DNA from: Sphingobacterium olei
GTDB taxonomy: Bacteria; Bacteroidota; Bacteroidia; Sphingobacteriales; Sphingobacteriaceae
Assembly (NCBI RefSeq): GCF_005048855.1
Contig: NZ_SUME01000001.1
Location: 310,001 to 374,000, forward strand
DNA length: 64,000 nt
Direction of reading: 5' to 3'
Shown: in pieces, positions 1-7,303 of the stretch
Numbering within the stretch: the first letter of the stretch is position 1
Layout of the letters: every line of letters starts with the position of its first letter
Program-made: the position numbers and the translations under genes
The notes under the pieces: model-generated
What the model was told of the DNA's origin: nothing
Databases searched by the model: none
The model's input: the letters and a program-made list of their open reading frames with translations, nothing else

Positions 1-12
1 AAAAACAAGAGG

Positions 13-47
13 AAAGTGGCATGTCGGAAATTCCGACATGCCACTTT
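13..47. terminator. Bidirectional hairpin terminator
   Basis: Perfect inverted repeat with 17-bp arms (13-29 and 31-47) around one base, flanked by A-rich sequence on the left and TTTT on the right. Read on the minus strand it ends in a T-rich tail, so it would stop transcripts coming from the deiminase remnant and also act in the other direction. Confidence 0.8.
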
Positions 48-68
48 TAATGAAATTTCTGTATCAAG

Positions 69-93
69 ATTGTCGCCACAACGTGGCGACAAT
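69..93. repeat. Perfect 11-bp hairpin
   Basis: Inverted repeat with 11-bp arms (69-79 and 83-93) and a 3-nt loop. It lies between the stop codon of the deiminase remnant (118) and the stronger hairpin at 13-47, so it is probably the first half of a tandem terminator. It has no T-run of its own. Confidence 0.6.
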
Positions 94-117
94 TCCAAAT
101 TAGCTTTTATCCTACAA

Positions 118-372
118 TCATAATTCTTGTTTATTTAGGCGGAAAGTATTCCAGCTTACACAATTCAGTAATCCGCCGAAATGACCTACGGCGTTGAATT
201 TTATGGTTTCAATATGGCTGTCAGGAAATATCTGATGAAACAGATCAACGACTTCTAGATCTTTATTGCCCCGAACTTCAAAAACAGGCAATACGATCAG
301 CTTGCCAATTTCCAGATAATTTACATAACAACCTATGGCGTGGTTGGGATAAGCTTTTTCTTTATAATCTAG
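118..372 (-). pseudogene. C-terminal remnant of a peptidyl-arginine/agmatine deiminase family protein
   Basis: Reading the minus strand from about 372 to the stop at 118 gives roughly 80 residues with the end of a Porphyromonas-type deiminase: a NYL..GKLIVLPVF segment, a LF..IFPDS step and a GGLLNCVSW motif that resembles the family's C-terminal GG.LHC/NC active-site region. The reading is closed by an in-frame stop just upstream, near 375, and no start codon or N-terminal two thirds is present. I therefore take it as the decayed end of a deiminase gene and not a working enzyme. The 118-410 stretch holds nothing else I can support. Confidence 0.6.
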
Positions 373-410
373 TTATCCTGCGGTATCAGTATGATCTCGA
401 CCTGTAGGTT

Positions 411-1139
411 TCAGCGATTAAAACGTAATGGTAGCTCCATCTTAATGTCGACATTCTTACCATCCAATACTCCCGGTGTCCACCGGGGTAGAGAGTTTAT
501 CAAGTCAAGTGCAGCGTCGTCGAGAACTTTATGCACACTTTGTACCACTTCGGCATCCCTTGTTCTTCCATTTTTATCCACCACAAAACGGACGATTACC
601 TCGCCCCTTATTCCTTCTGCGCCAGCTGGATATTCGAGATGTCTGGTTACATAATCCGGAAACGAAGATTTTCCGCGATTGAAGACAGGCGCTTTCTCCA
701 GTGCTTTGCGGTCGCGCACGCGTTCACCATTAATATGACTAACCGTTTTTACAGCTTCCTGCTGTCGTGTTATTTTTCCCTCTTTATCCCACTCGGTGAT
801 CTTCGTGGGCTCTCCTTTGTCAAAAGTCATCTTGCGGTGCTTTATCCCGTCCTCATGCCACCAAGTAAAATCCCCGTCTCTTACCTCAGGCTCTAATGAG
901 CTATACCATCCATTCATTTGCTTAACTCCATTTGGATAAAAGTCCTGTACGCGGATTTGTTTGGTATTATCGTTACGAGATATAACACGGTAAAAGTGCT
1001 TATTGTCACGATCCGTCTTTTCCCATTTTGCATTAAAATAAACGGTGTCGGTAGTCTGAGCGCTAGCTGAAAATATACTAGCCGTAACGGCTATGCAGAG
1101 CGCTAGACGTACTTGTCTTAGTTCAATTATTTTTTTCAT
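411..1139 (-). CDS. TonB C-terminal domain protein (energy-transducer-like)
   Basis: A 242-residue exported protein. Residues 1-28 form a signal peptide ending SASAQ. Residues about 30-140 contain aromatic-rich MORN-like text (FYPNGVKQMNGWY, WWHEDGIKHRK), common in Bacteroidota proteins of this class. Residues about 155-242 form a TonB C-terminal domain: FPDYVTRHLEYP, then GIRGEVIVRFVVDKNG, then VLDDAALDLINSLPRWTPG. TonB C-termini contact TonB-dependent receptors, but this protein has a cleavable signal and no long proline linker, so it is probably a periplasmic TonB-domain protein and not the main energy transducer. It is alone on its strand, about 40 nt from the deiminase remnant. The ATG at 1139 directly starts the signal peptide. 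Confidence 0.75.
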   Translation of the reverse strand: MKKIIELRQVRLALCIAVTASIFSASAQTTDTVYFNAKWEKTDRDNKHFYRVISRNDNTKQIRVQDFYPNGVKQMNGWYSSLEPEVRDGDFTWWHEDGIKHRKMTFDKGEPTKITEWDKEGKITRQQEAVKTVSHINGERVRDRKALEKAPVFNRGKSSFPDYVTRHLEYPAGAEGIRGEVIVRFVVDKNGRTRDAEVVQSVHKVLDDAALDLINSLPRWTPGVLDGKNVDIKMELPLRFNR

Positions 1140-1365
1140 CGGTTGTGGTTAATCTTCAGAATATTTCTATTTTGCGTAAAATTTTATAGACTAATAATTG
1201 TTTTTTAAAATTACTAAAAACTTGCTACAAAACAATATCACCTACGATTGCGTAAATCCGTGGGTAAGACAATAAAAAAGGATAGCGTCGTATCATTCAA
1301 ACCAATTGCGCAAAAAATGAAAGAACGATAAAAGAAATAATCCTTCAACGACAATAAGTTATAAT

Positions 1366-1770
1366 ATGAAAATATGTGTAGAATGCTTTGACGAGATCCA
1401 TTCGTTTGATTCTTATATTGGAAAGATAGAGGCAGATCGTCATGACACTTATGTTTATTTTTTCAATATAGGGGTGAGCAAACATCTCCTTAACCCTGAT
1501 GATGAAATGAAATATGTTGATAGAGCCATTTTGGTGTTTCAAAATGTTTTAACAATTATTGAAAATTATGAGACAGAAGTAGTCAAAGAAGGCTTTAAAG
1601 TGTATTACTTTGGGGGGCTTGATCTGAAATTCAAGGTTCATAAGGAGTTTCAAGTTGTATGCGAGAAGGCCTATCTAAATATACCAGATGACTTTCGAAT
1701 TTCAAAAAATATGTGGGACCCCTATATTATGAATAACGATGTTGTAAATAGTTTTTTGGAAGGAAAATGA
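1366..1770 (+). CDS. Hypothetical protein, immunity-like
   Basis: 134 residues, acidic and rich in aromatic residues, with no signal peptide or membrane segment. I do not recognise the family. Size, composition and position near a SUKH gene resemble immunity proteins of polymorphic toxins, but no named motif supports this. The ATG at 1366 is preceded by the A/T-rich sequence usual for this genome. The overlapping minus-strand reading looks like a shadow. No toxin gene is adjacent, so if it is an immunity gene it is an orphan. Confidence 0.55.
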   Translation: MKICVECFDEIHSFDSYIGKIEADRHDTYVYFFNIGVSKHLLNPDDEMKYVDRAILVFQNVLTIIENYETEVVKEGFKVYYFGGLDLKFKVHKEFQVVCEKAYLNIPDDFRISKNMWDPYIMNNDVVNSFLEGK

Positions 1771-1873
1771 GTTAGGGTTTGTGGAGAATTTTGTTAAACG
1801 CCGGTATTTTTTGCCCGACGGAGTCATTAAAAATGCTATTAACTTTTAATACAACGGAGGAAGGGGTTGGATA

Positions 1874-1987
1874 TTGGAAAACGACTTATATAATCAGGAA
1901 AGAGAAAGAATAGAAACGCGGTTTGATAACGAAATTATACATAGATTAGAAAGTTATACCCCAGCAAAGGCAAGACGAGAGAATTAA
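1874..1987 (+). pseudogene. Short coding-like fragment
   Basis: A 37-codon reading from a TTG at 1874 to TAA at 1987 has a charged, helix-forming composition (NQERERIETRFDNE). A GGAGGAAGGGG purine tract lies about 8 nt upstream, which is unusual because this phylum rarely uses strong Shine-Dalgarno sites. The frame stays open only back to 1847. It could be a small gene or the worn end of a toxin tip. Apart from this, 1771-2083 holds nothing I can identify. Confidence 0.25.
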
Positions 1988-2083
1988 ATAATTTGTCTCA
2001 AAATTGCAGCAACATCTCCTTCAAATTTAATATCGCTTTGCCTGTAATACCGTATACAATATGACCATCTTTTTTATTCATAT

Positions 2084-2671
2084 TTAATTGGAAGTCTTTT
2101 TAGAAAGCTTTTCAAACTCCTCAAACTTGCAATCTAGATAACCTTCATCATCCACGAATATGATATTTGTCCGATAAGCCTCTGCAATGACTTCGAACAT
2201 AGTTGCCAATGAGTTGTAGCAATAATCAGGATCCGTACCAAATGTATTTGTCCAAAATATTTTGCCATAGTCGGGTGTGCCTTCATTTAAGTCGACCCAA
2301 TAGCAATTTCCGGCACCATCTTCCAGGAAAGGAAATAAGTGCCGACCTGGGCAAAAGTCTCTCGTCCAGTTATGAAAGCTTTCTTCAAACTCCATACTTT
2401 CATAGTAGTAGCGTACAGCGTCTTCCAACGATAAAAAGTTGTGTATCGGTATTAGCCCCGTAAAGCCCGAGGGTGTTACATTATCAATATCGGTTCCATC
2501 AGCGAAGAGATAAAGTTCCTTGAGCTCGTCATTAAAAGTTAGGTCAAGTGCTAGTTCAGTCTTTCGGATATCCTGCATGGAAGCAGGTTTTCGTAGTATG
2601 TTCGGGAAATGGTAATTCAATTCTTTCTGTTTGACCACAATTTCCTTGAAACGGACTATAATGCTGCTCAT
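2084..2671 (-). CDS. SMI1/KNR4 (SUKH) family immunity-type protein
   Basis: 195 residues, cytosolic. The SUKH fold shows in the run ELALDLTFNDELKELYLFADG (about 37-57), the following GLIPIHNFLSLEDAV (about 70-84), and FPFLEDGAGNCYWVDL (about 112-127) followed by GKIFWTNTFG. SUKH proteins are widespread immunity proteins against secreted or contact-delivered toxins in bacteria. No toxin is adjacent, so it is likely an orphan immunity gene. The ATG at 2671 starts the reading; the next gene upstream is divergent and more than 300 nt away. Confidence 0.8.
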   Translation of the reverse strand: MSSIIVRFKEIVVKQKELNYHFPNILRKPASMQDIRKTELALDLTFNDELKELYLFADGTDIDNVTPSGFTGLIPIHNFLSLEDAVRYYYESMEFEESFHNWTRDFCPGRHLFPFLEDGAGNCYWVDLNEGTPDYGKIFWTNTFGTDPDYCYNSLATMFEVIAEAYRTNIIFVDDEGYLDCKFEEFEKLSKKTSN

Positions 2672-2997
2672 AAACTGCTAGATATAAAGGACTAAGATAG
2701 CAATTCTTGCTGAAATCAATCGTCACAACGACTTATATTGTATAGAAACCTGCTGGATATGTATCCCAGTTATTAGCGTAAATTACAGAATGAAAATATC
2801 TATAATATCAAAATGGCAACAAAAACTCCCATTGAAATTAATGGGGTATACTAATTTTAAGTTTCTCCCCATCGCTTCAGAACATATCCACATATAATAG
2901 ATGTAAGAGCAAGGAGTAATCCATCTTTTACATTTAATGCGTCAAGGCAAGCATAAATTTCTTAAATTTAGCCATTAGCTTATCTTCAAAGCAGATC
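2672..2997. other. Intergenic stretch between divergent genes
   Basis: 326 bases, AT-rich, between the SUKH gene (minus) and the MazG-like gene (plus). I see no palindrome, repeat or RNA gene. It must hold both promoters, but I could not place a convincing TAnnTTTG box with confidence. Confidence 0.5.
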
Positions 2998-3327
2998 ATG
3001 ACAGATATTGAACAACTCATACAGCAGATACGTGCATTTAGGGATGCGAGGGATTGGGCACAATTCCACAATTCTAAGGACTTGGCATTGGCGCTAAATA
3101 TCGAAACATCCGAACTTCTAGAACTCTTCCTATGGAAAGGTAATGAGGAAGCCAGTCCAGAGAAACTAAAAGAAGAGCTAGCCGATGTGTTTATGTATGC
3201 GCTGCTATTAGCCGATAAGAATGGGTTTGATGTCAAGCAGATCATTGAAGACAAAATAGCCCTTAATAATCAAAAATATCCAGTAGATAAAGCCAAGGGC
3301 ACAGCAAAGAAGTATAACCAACTATGA
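2998..3327 (+). CDS. MazG-like nucleotide pyrophosphohydrolase
   Basis: 109 residues, close to the minimal all-alpha NTP pyrophosphatase (dCTPase/MazG-like) length. The metal-binding EXXE...EXXD signature is present as E39-x-x-E42 (ETSELLELF) and E60-x-x-D63 (KEELADVF). Such enzymes hydrolyse nucleoside triphosphates to monophosphate and pyrophosphate, for house-cleaning or to drain nucleotide pools during phage attack. Its last codons overlap the start of the next gene by 4 nt (ATGA), so the two are translationally coupled. I infer that it works with the helicase-nuclease downstream. Confidence 0.85.
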   Translation: MTDIEQLIQQIRAFRDARDWAQFHNSKDLALALNIETSELLELFLWKGNEEASPEKLKEELADVFMYALLLADKNGFDVKQIIEDKIALNNQKYPVDKAKGTAKKYNQL

Positions 3328-5504
3328 GTGACGGATTAAAGTTTGCCATAAACAAATATCCCTTTAACAACGGGCTGGGCAGATCCGTACAGTCCAATAT
3401 CTATGAGTACGACAATTGGCCGTTAGTCTATATCCTGAGCGATGAAAAGATCTGCGAGGCCTATGTGGGCGAGACGGCCGATAGCATTAGCCGTATGACG
3501 AAGCACCTCCAACACGAGCGGAAAAGGAATTTAACCACCGTTCACCTCATATCCTCCGAACTCTTCAATAAATCGGCCACACTGGATATTGAAGCCAATC
3601 TGATCCGCTATATGGCTGGCGACGGAAAGTACCGGCTCCAGAACGGAAATCTTGGTCTAGCCAATCACAACTTTTACCAACGCAAAGACGTTTATTGGAA
3701 TATCTTTCGCGAAATATGGGATGAACTTCGCAAGAACGGCATCACGACACAATCCATCGAGACGATAAGCAATTCCGATCTCTTTAAATATTCACCCTAC
3801 AAGAATTTAAGCAAAGATCAACTTGAAGGGCTTTATCAAATCATGGAGGTACTTCTCGACGATCAGAAGAAAAATGTACTTGTACATGGTGGTGCGGGCA
3901 CAGGTAAGACCGTCTTGGCGATCTTCCTGTTCAAACTGTTAAATACCGATCTTGCCGATTTTAACTTCACCGAATTTGGCGAGCGCGAAAAGGATTTTGT
4001 CACACTCGTTAAGCAGTTAAAGGCAAAATATCCGCACCCTAAAATGGCGCTGGTCGTACCCATGGCATCCTTCCGGAAGACACTCGCGAAGGTCTTCAAA
4101 AAAGTAAAAGGACTTTCACCCAAGATGGTCGTCGGCCCGAGCGAGGTAACCAACGGAAAGTACGACATCGTATTAGTTGACGAATCCCATCGCCTACGGC
4201 GAAGGGTGGTGTTAGGTAGTTACTTCAATTACTTCGATCAGGCCGCACAGCGGATGGGTAAGATCCCGGAAGAGACAAATGAATTAGAGTGGATACAGGA
4301 ACAGTCCAACAAAGCCATTCTGTTTTACGACAGGCAGCAGAGCATCAAACCGTCCGATATCCGGCAAGACGAATTCGATAAGCTCTTACAGCAGCCGAGC
4401 ACACAGGAACTACGGTTAAAGACGCAGTTTCGAGTACTCGGCGGTGAAGATTATGTCAATTTTCTAGAGCAGTTATTATACCGACCGGGCGAGGCGTCGC
4501 ACTACACACCGAAATCTTACGATCTTAAGCTCTTCGACAAGCTGTCCGAAATGATTGATGCCGTGCAGCAGCGAGAAAAAGAATATGGGTTAGCCCGATT
4601 AATAGCAGGTTATGCCTGGCCCTGGAAATCGAAGAAAGACAGTAGCCTTTTCGATATTGAAATCGATGATATTCAGCTCCGCTGGAATCAGACCAGTACC
4701 GATTGGGTGAACAGTAAAACTGCGATTGACGAAGTGGGATGCATTCATACCACGCAAGGGTATGATCTCAATTATGCTGCAGTAATCTTCGGAAACGAGA
4801 TAGACTATAATCCAGAGACCCAGCAAATCGAAGTCAACAAAAGTGCTTACCACGACAAAGCAGGAAAGACGTCCGTCCGCTCGGAACAAGAACTGCACGA
4901 CTATATCCTCAATATATACAAGACCATCTGTCTTCGGGGCATCCGCGGAACATATATCTACGTTTGTAATCCACGTTTACGAGCCTATTTTGCGCAGTAT
5001 ATAGAGATGGTATCGAGCCAACCTCAGAAACCCACGATACAGTTTTCCGATTTGCCGACCGAACGGTCAGTACCCTTTTATGATGTTAAGGTTGCAGCCG
5101 GCTATTTTACGGGAGAGCAAGTATCGGACGAGATTCGCTATATCGTGCTTCCAGAAGATGTCCAATATTCCGACGACCTTTTTGCGTGTCAGGTAATAGG
5201 GAACTCTATGAATAAGATCATTCCAGATGGAAGTGTGTGCCTTTTTAAAAGATATGCTGGCGGCAGCCGCAAAGGCCTGATCACGTTGGTTAGCTCGTCG
5301 AATATACAAGATCCGGACCACGGAGGCCGTTATACCATTAAGGAATATGATAGTCATAAAGCCGTAGGAGAGGAGACTTGGCAACACGAGCGGATCATCT
5401 TAAGACCTCTTTCGCACGACCTCGGCTACGAACCTATTGAACTTGCAGACGATGATCTGCTTAATTTCAAAGTAATAGGTATATTTAAGAAAGTCCTCAT
5501 TTAA
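3324..5504 (+). CDS. GIY-YIG nuclease / DUF2075 helicase / S24 LexA-like peptidase fusion
   Basis: 726 residues in three parts. Residues about 33-115 are a GIY-YIG nuclease: Y36-I-L, Y47-V-G, R57 and the metal-binding Glu E90 in DIEANLIRYM. Residues about 155-575 are a DUF2075-type P-loop helicase: Walker A GGAGTGKT (189-196), Walker B VLVDESH with D286/E287, and a late conserved segment with GCIHTTQGYDL. Residues about 582-726 are a LexA/UmuD-like S24 domain: Ala-Gly cleavage pair A592-G593, nucleophile S628 in GNSMNK and general-base K673 in YTIKEY. The cleavage-site-to-Ser spacing of 35 matches LexA and UmuD. There is no helix-turn-helix before the S24 part. It overlaps the MazG-like gene by 4 nt. 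I infer a nucleic-acid-processing defence or repair enzyme whose C-terminal domain may self-cleave upon DNA damage. Confidence 0.85.
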   Translation: MSDGLKFAINKYPFNNGLGRSVQSNIYEYDNWPLVYILSDEKICEAYVGETADSISRMTKHLQHERKRNLTTVHLISSELFNKSATLDIEANLIRYMAGDGKYRLQNGNLGLANHNFYQRKDVYWNIFREIWDELRKNGITTQSIETISNSDLFKYSPYKNLSKDQLEGLYQIMEVLLDDQKKNVLVHGGAGTGKTVLAIFLFKLLNTDLADFNFTEFGEREKDFVTLVKQLKAKYPHPKMALVVPMASFRKTLAKVFKKVKGLSPKMVVGPSEVTNGKYDIVLVDESHRLRRRVVLGSYFNYFDQAAQRMGKIPEETNELEWIQEQSNKAILFYDRQQSIKPSDIRQDEFDKLLQQPSTQELRLKTQFRVLGGEDYVNFLEQLLYRPGEASHYTPKSYDLKLFDKLSEMIDAVQQREKEYGLARLIAGYAWPWKSKKDSSLFDIEIDDIQLRWNQTSTDWVNSKTAIDEVGCIHTTQGYDLNYAAVIFGNEIDYNPETQQIEVNKSAYHDKAGKTSVRSEQELHDYILNIYKTICLRGIRGTYIYVCNPRLRAYFAQYIEMVSSQPQKPTIQFSDLPTERSVPFYDVKVAAGYFTGEQVSDEIRYIVLPEDVQYSDDLFACQVIGNSMNKIIPDGSVCLFKRYAGGSRKGLITLVSSSNIQDPDHGGRYTIKEYDSHKAVGEETWQHERIILRPLSHDLGYEPIELADDDLLNFKVIGIFKKVLI

Positions 5505-5532
5505 TGGTTGTTCTCATTTGATGGTTGATGCC

Positions 5533-6591
5533 TCAGTCCCGCACGAGGTCATTTGCAGTGGTATCGTTTAGGGCATAGGATTCTATGATATGGATGGTCG
5601 CAGCCTTTAGCGATCTATGATCATGCACCGGGTGCATTCCAGGACCCGTAAAGAATTCCACCTGATTATTAATCTTTGAATACCAAACCCTATTTACATG
5701 CTCCTTGGTAAGGGTATCTGGCCTGTTAATCTTTTCAAAGTATTTCAATTTATCCGCGTCTAAGGCGATGACTTCAGTACCTAATATTTTCTCCTCACAA
5801 TCCACCGCCACATAGTGATCCTCCTGCCAGCACATGCATTGGTTTTGGGGCAATAAGTATATTGCAATAGATAGCCCAATGGCTGCCAATACAGCCCCTG
5901 TTTGGTAAAAGATGCGCCGATTTTGCTTAGGTGGAATCGGGGTGGTAGGCTTAAAAAATGAAGCCGGTTTCACAAAAGACGACTCCTTTTCTGCGGTATC
6001 CTTACCCTTAATCTCTTCTACGTTATTAAATTCCTCCTCTTCAACAATGCCAATAACTTCCTTTTCTACTGTCTGTCTTCCGTCTTCCGTTGAAGTCAGA
6101 CCACCTTTTTCTAGATCAGTATTTATTTCATTTTTTGTCAGCTCATCTGATAAGATGTTATGTTCATCTTGATCATTTTTATCCCCTATTTTATTATCAA
6201 TATTAACATCTGAATTTTCGGGGTTTTGATCAATAATCCAATCTTGAAGCCTGTATGGTCTTGGGCTAAAATCAATAAGTATAGCTAGTAGCTTCACAAG
6301 ATTTTCGTCAGGTCTTCTGTTAGTTTCACCAATTATAAAGTTCCGTAAAGGCCGGAGCCTGTCTAAATCAATATTTCGTATACTCGTCTCAATCGTATCA
6401 TCACTGTTGTCACGATTGAAGAATCTTGTAAATATAGTTTCATCATCTTTAGATATGCCTTTACTGTACACTACCAAGCACCAATCTTTTAGCTCACCAG
6501 GAGATGGCCATTCACGGTCAAAGCGAAGCTTATTATTTTTCTTTAAATCTAGGTAGGCATTTCGTACTGCCAATTGAAACTTTTCAAACAT
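5533..6591 (-). CDS. Single-pass membrane protein of unknown function
   Basis: About 352 residues from the ATG at 6591; GTG codons at 6597 and 6594 are also in frame. Residues 1-125 are a mixed charged domain I do not recognise. Residues 130-215 are a low-complexity acidic linker rich in D, E, N and K. One transmembrane helix (about residues 227-248, TGAVLAAIGLSIAIYLL) is followed by a Cys-containing outer domain (QCMCWQEDHYVAVDCEE) that ends with HPVHDHRSL. The order (cytosolic domain, linker, TM, periplasmic domain) resembles a transmembrane signalling or anchoring protein. The promoter carries the island palindrome and its -7 box ends 5 nt before the ATG, so the mRNA may be nearly leaderless. 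It converges on the helicase fusion gene. Confidence 0.6.
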   Translation of the reverse strand: MFEKFQLAVRNAYLDLKKNNKLRFDREWPSPGELKDWCLVVYSKGISKDDETIFTRFFNRDNSDDTIETSIRNIDLDRLRPLRNFIIGETNRRPDENLVKLLAILIDFSPRPYRLQDWIIDQNPENSDVNIDNKIGDKNDQDEHNILSDELTKNEINTDLEKGGLTSTEDGRQTVEKEVIGIVEEEEFNNVEEIKGKDTAEKESSFVKPASFFKPTTPIPPKQNRRIFYQTGAVLAAIGLSIAIYLLPQNQCMCWQEDHYVAVDCEEKILGTEVIALDADKLKYFEKINRPDTLTKEHVNRVWYSKINNQVEFFTGPGMHPVHDHRSLKAATIHIIESYALNDTTANDLVRD

Positions 6592-6596
6592 CACCA

Positions 6597-6642
6597 CAAA
6601 ATTAAATCAACTGCACCATCGGAATTTACGGAAAACCGTAAA
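6597..6642 (-). promoter_or_regulatory. Promoter with island palindrome, copy 1
   Basis: TTTACGG (6625-6631), AAAA, CCGTAAA (6636-6642) is a perfect 18-bp palindrome. On the minus strand, 20 nt further along lies TAATTTTG (6597-6604), a perfect match to the Bacteroidota -7 box TAnnTTTG. No TTG stands at -33; the palindrome edge occupies that place, as expected for a site bound by an activator. Confidence 0.75.
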
Positions 6643-6673
6643 CCAAATATCTCTTTTTCAAGCCATCCTTTAC

Positions 6674-6736
6674 CGGAATAATCGGAAATCCATCGGAATC
6701 TTCGGAATAGTATCGGAATTAGCGGAAACATCGGAA
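6674..6736. repeat. Seven phased CGGAA iterons
   Basis: CGGAA begins at 6674, 6683, 6694, 6703, 6714, 6723 and 6732 (steps 9, 11, 9, 11, 9, 9), all in one orientation, with two more at 6620 and 6629 overlapping the palindrome. The steps average about one helical turn, so the copies face the same side of DNA. They lie just upstream of the promoter at 6597-6642 and look like an array of regulator sites. The rest of 6737-7009 shows nothing definite. Confidence 0.55.
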
Positions 6737-7009
6737 TTGTCTGATGATTAGGTTGTTATGTGTCATAAATTTGCTTTCGTAATCAGTTCACATATCGATT
6801 AGTTCGAGCAGAATAAAGATACGAAACAGATTTCAAAACGAGAAGACATCGCGGTAGTTATTAGCCGGTTTGGGAAGCAGTTACTGACTCCCGCGATTGA
6901 AGCTCATACTTCCCAAAAAATTCAGAAGGCCTTCTGAAAACAAATGTAGCAATCCTGTGCATGGAGCACGCGGACCTACCAAGTTTTTGACTTTTTAATT
7001 TTTTGAACA

Positions 7010-7213
7010 ATGATTTATTTAATTATCACCGCTTTAATGGGACTAGGTTCCCCATCCATTACACCTATAAACAATGCGCAGATCACCGTACAGGTCACCG
7101 ATAATGGCGATGAAGACGGCGGAGAAACAGGGACAGTTCGCCCTCCAATTCCACCACTTCCGATTCCTGTACCTCCAATTTGTCCACTACCTATACCTCC
7201 TATGTTACCATAG
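7010..7213 (+). CDS. Small exported proline-rich protein
   Basis: 67 residues. A short hydrophobic start (MIYLIITALMGLG) may be a signal or membrane segment. It is followed by an acidic patch (DNGDEDGGETG) and a tail made almost wholly of Pro, Ile, Leu and Val (PPIPPLPIPVPPICPLP) with one Cys. I know no family. The gene stands alone with its own terminator at 7245, which supports it being real. It sits just before the sensor kinase, so it could be a surface peptide or ligand, but that is a guess from position only. Confidence 0.5.
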   Translation: MIYLIITALMGLGSPSITPINNAQITVQVTDNGDEDGGETGTVRPPIPPLPIPVPPICPLPIPPMLP

Positions 7214-7244
7214 TTCCTAGGGAAGTATATTTATTTTTAAACTT

Positions 7245-7271
7245 GGGGCAGCTTACGGCTGTCCCTTTTTT
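7245..7271 (+). terminator. Rho-independent terminator
   Basis: Stem GGGGCAGC / GCTGTCCC (7245-7252 and 7258-7265, one G-T pair) followed by a run of T. It ends the 7010 gene and separates it from the kinase gene. Confidence 0.8.
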
Positions 7272-7303
7272 ATTCTATATTTTTTCGTACATTCAAATTC
7301 AAA

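Noticed and set aside
3324..5504. A LexA- or cI-type repressor
   Set aside because: The S24 domain is intact, but what precedes it is a nuclease and helicase and no helix-turn-helix is visible.
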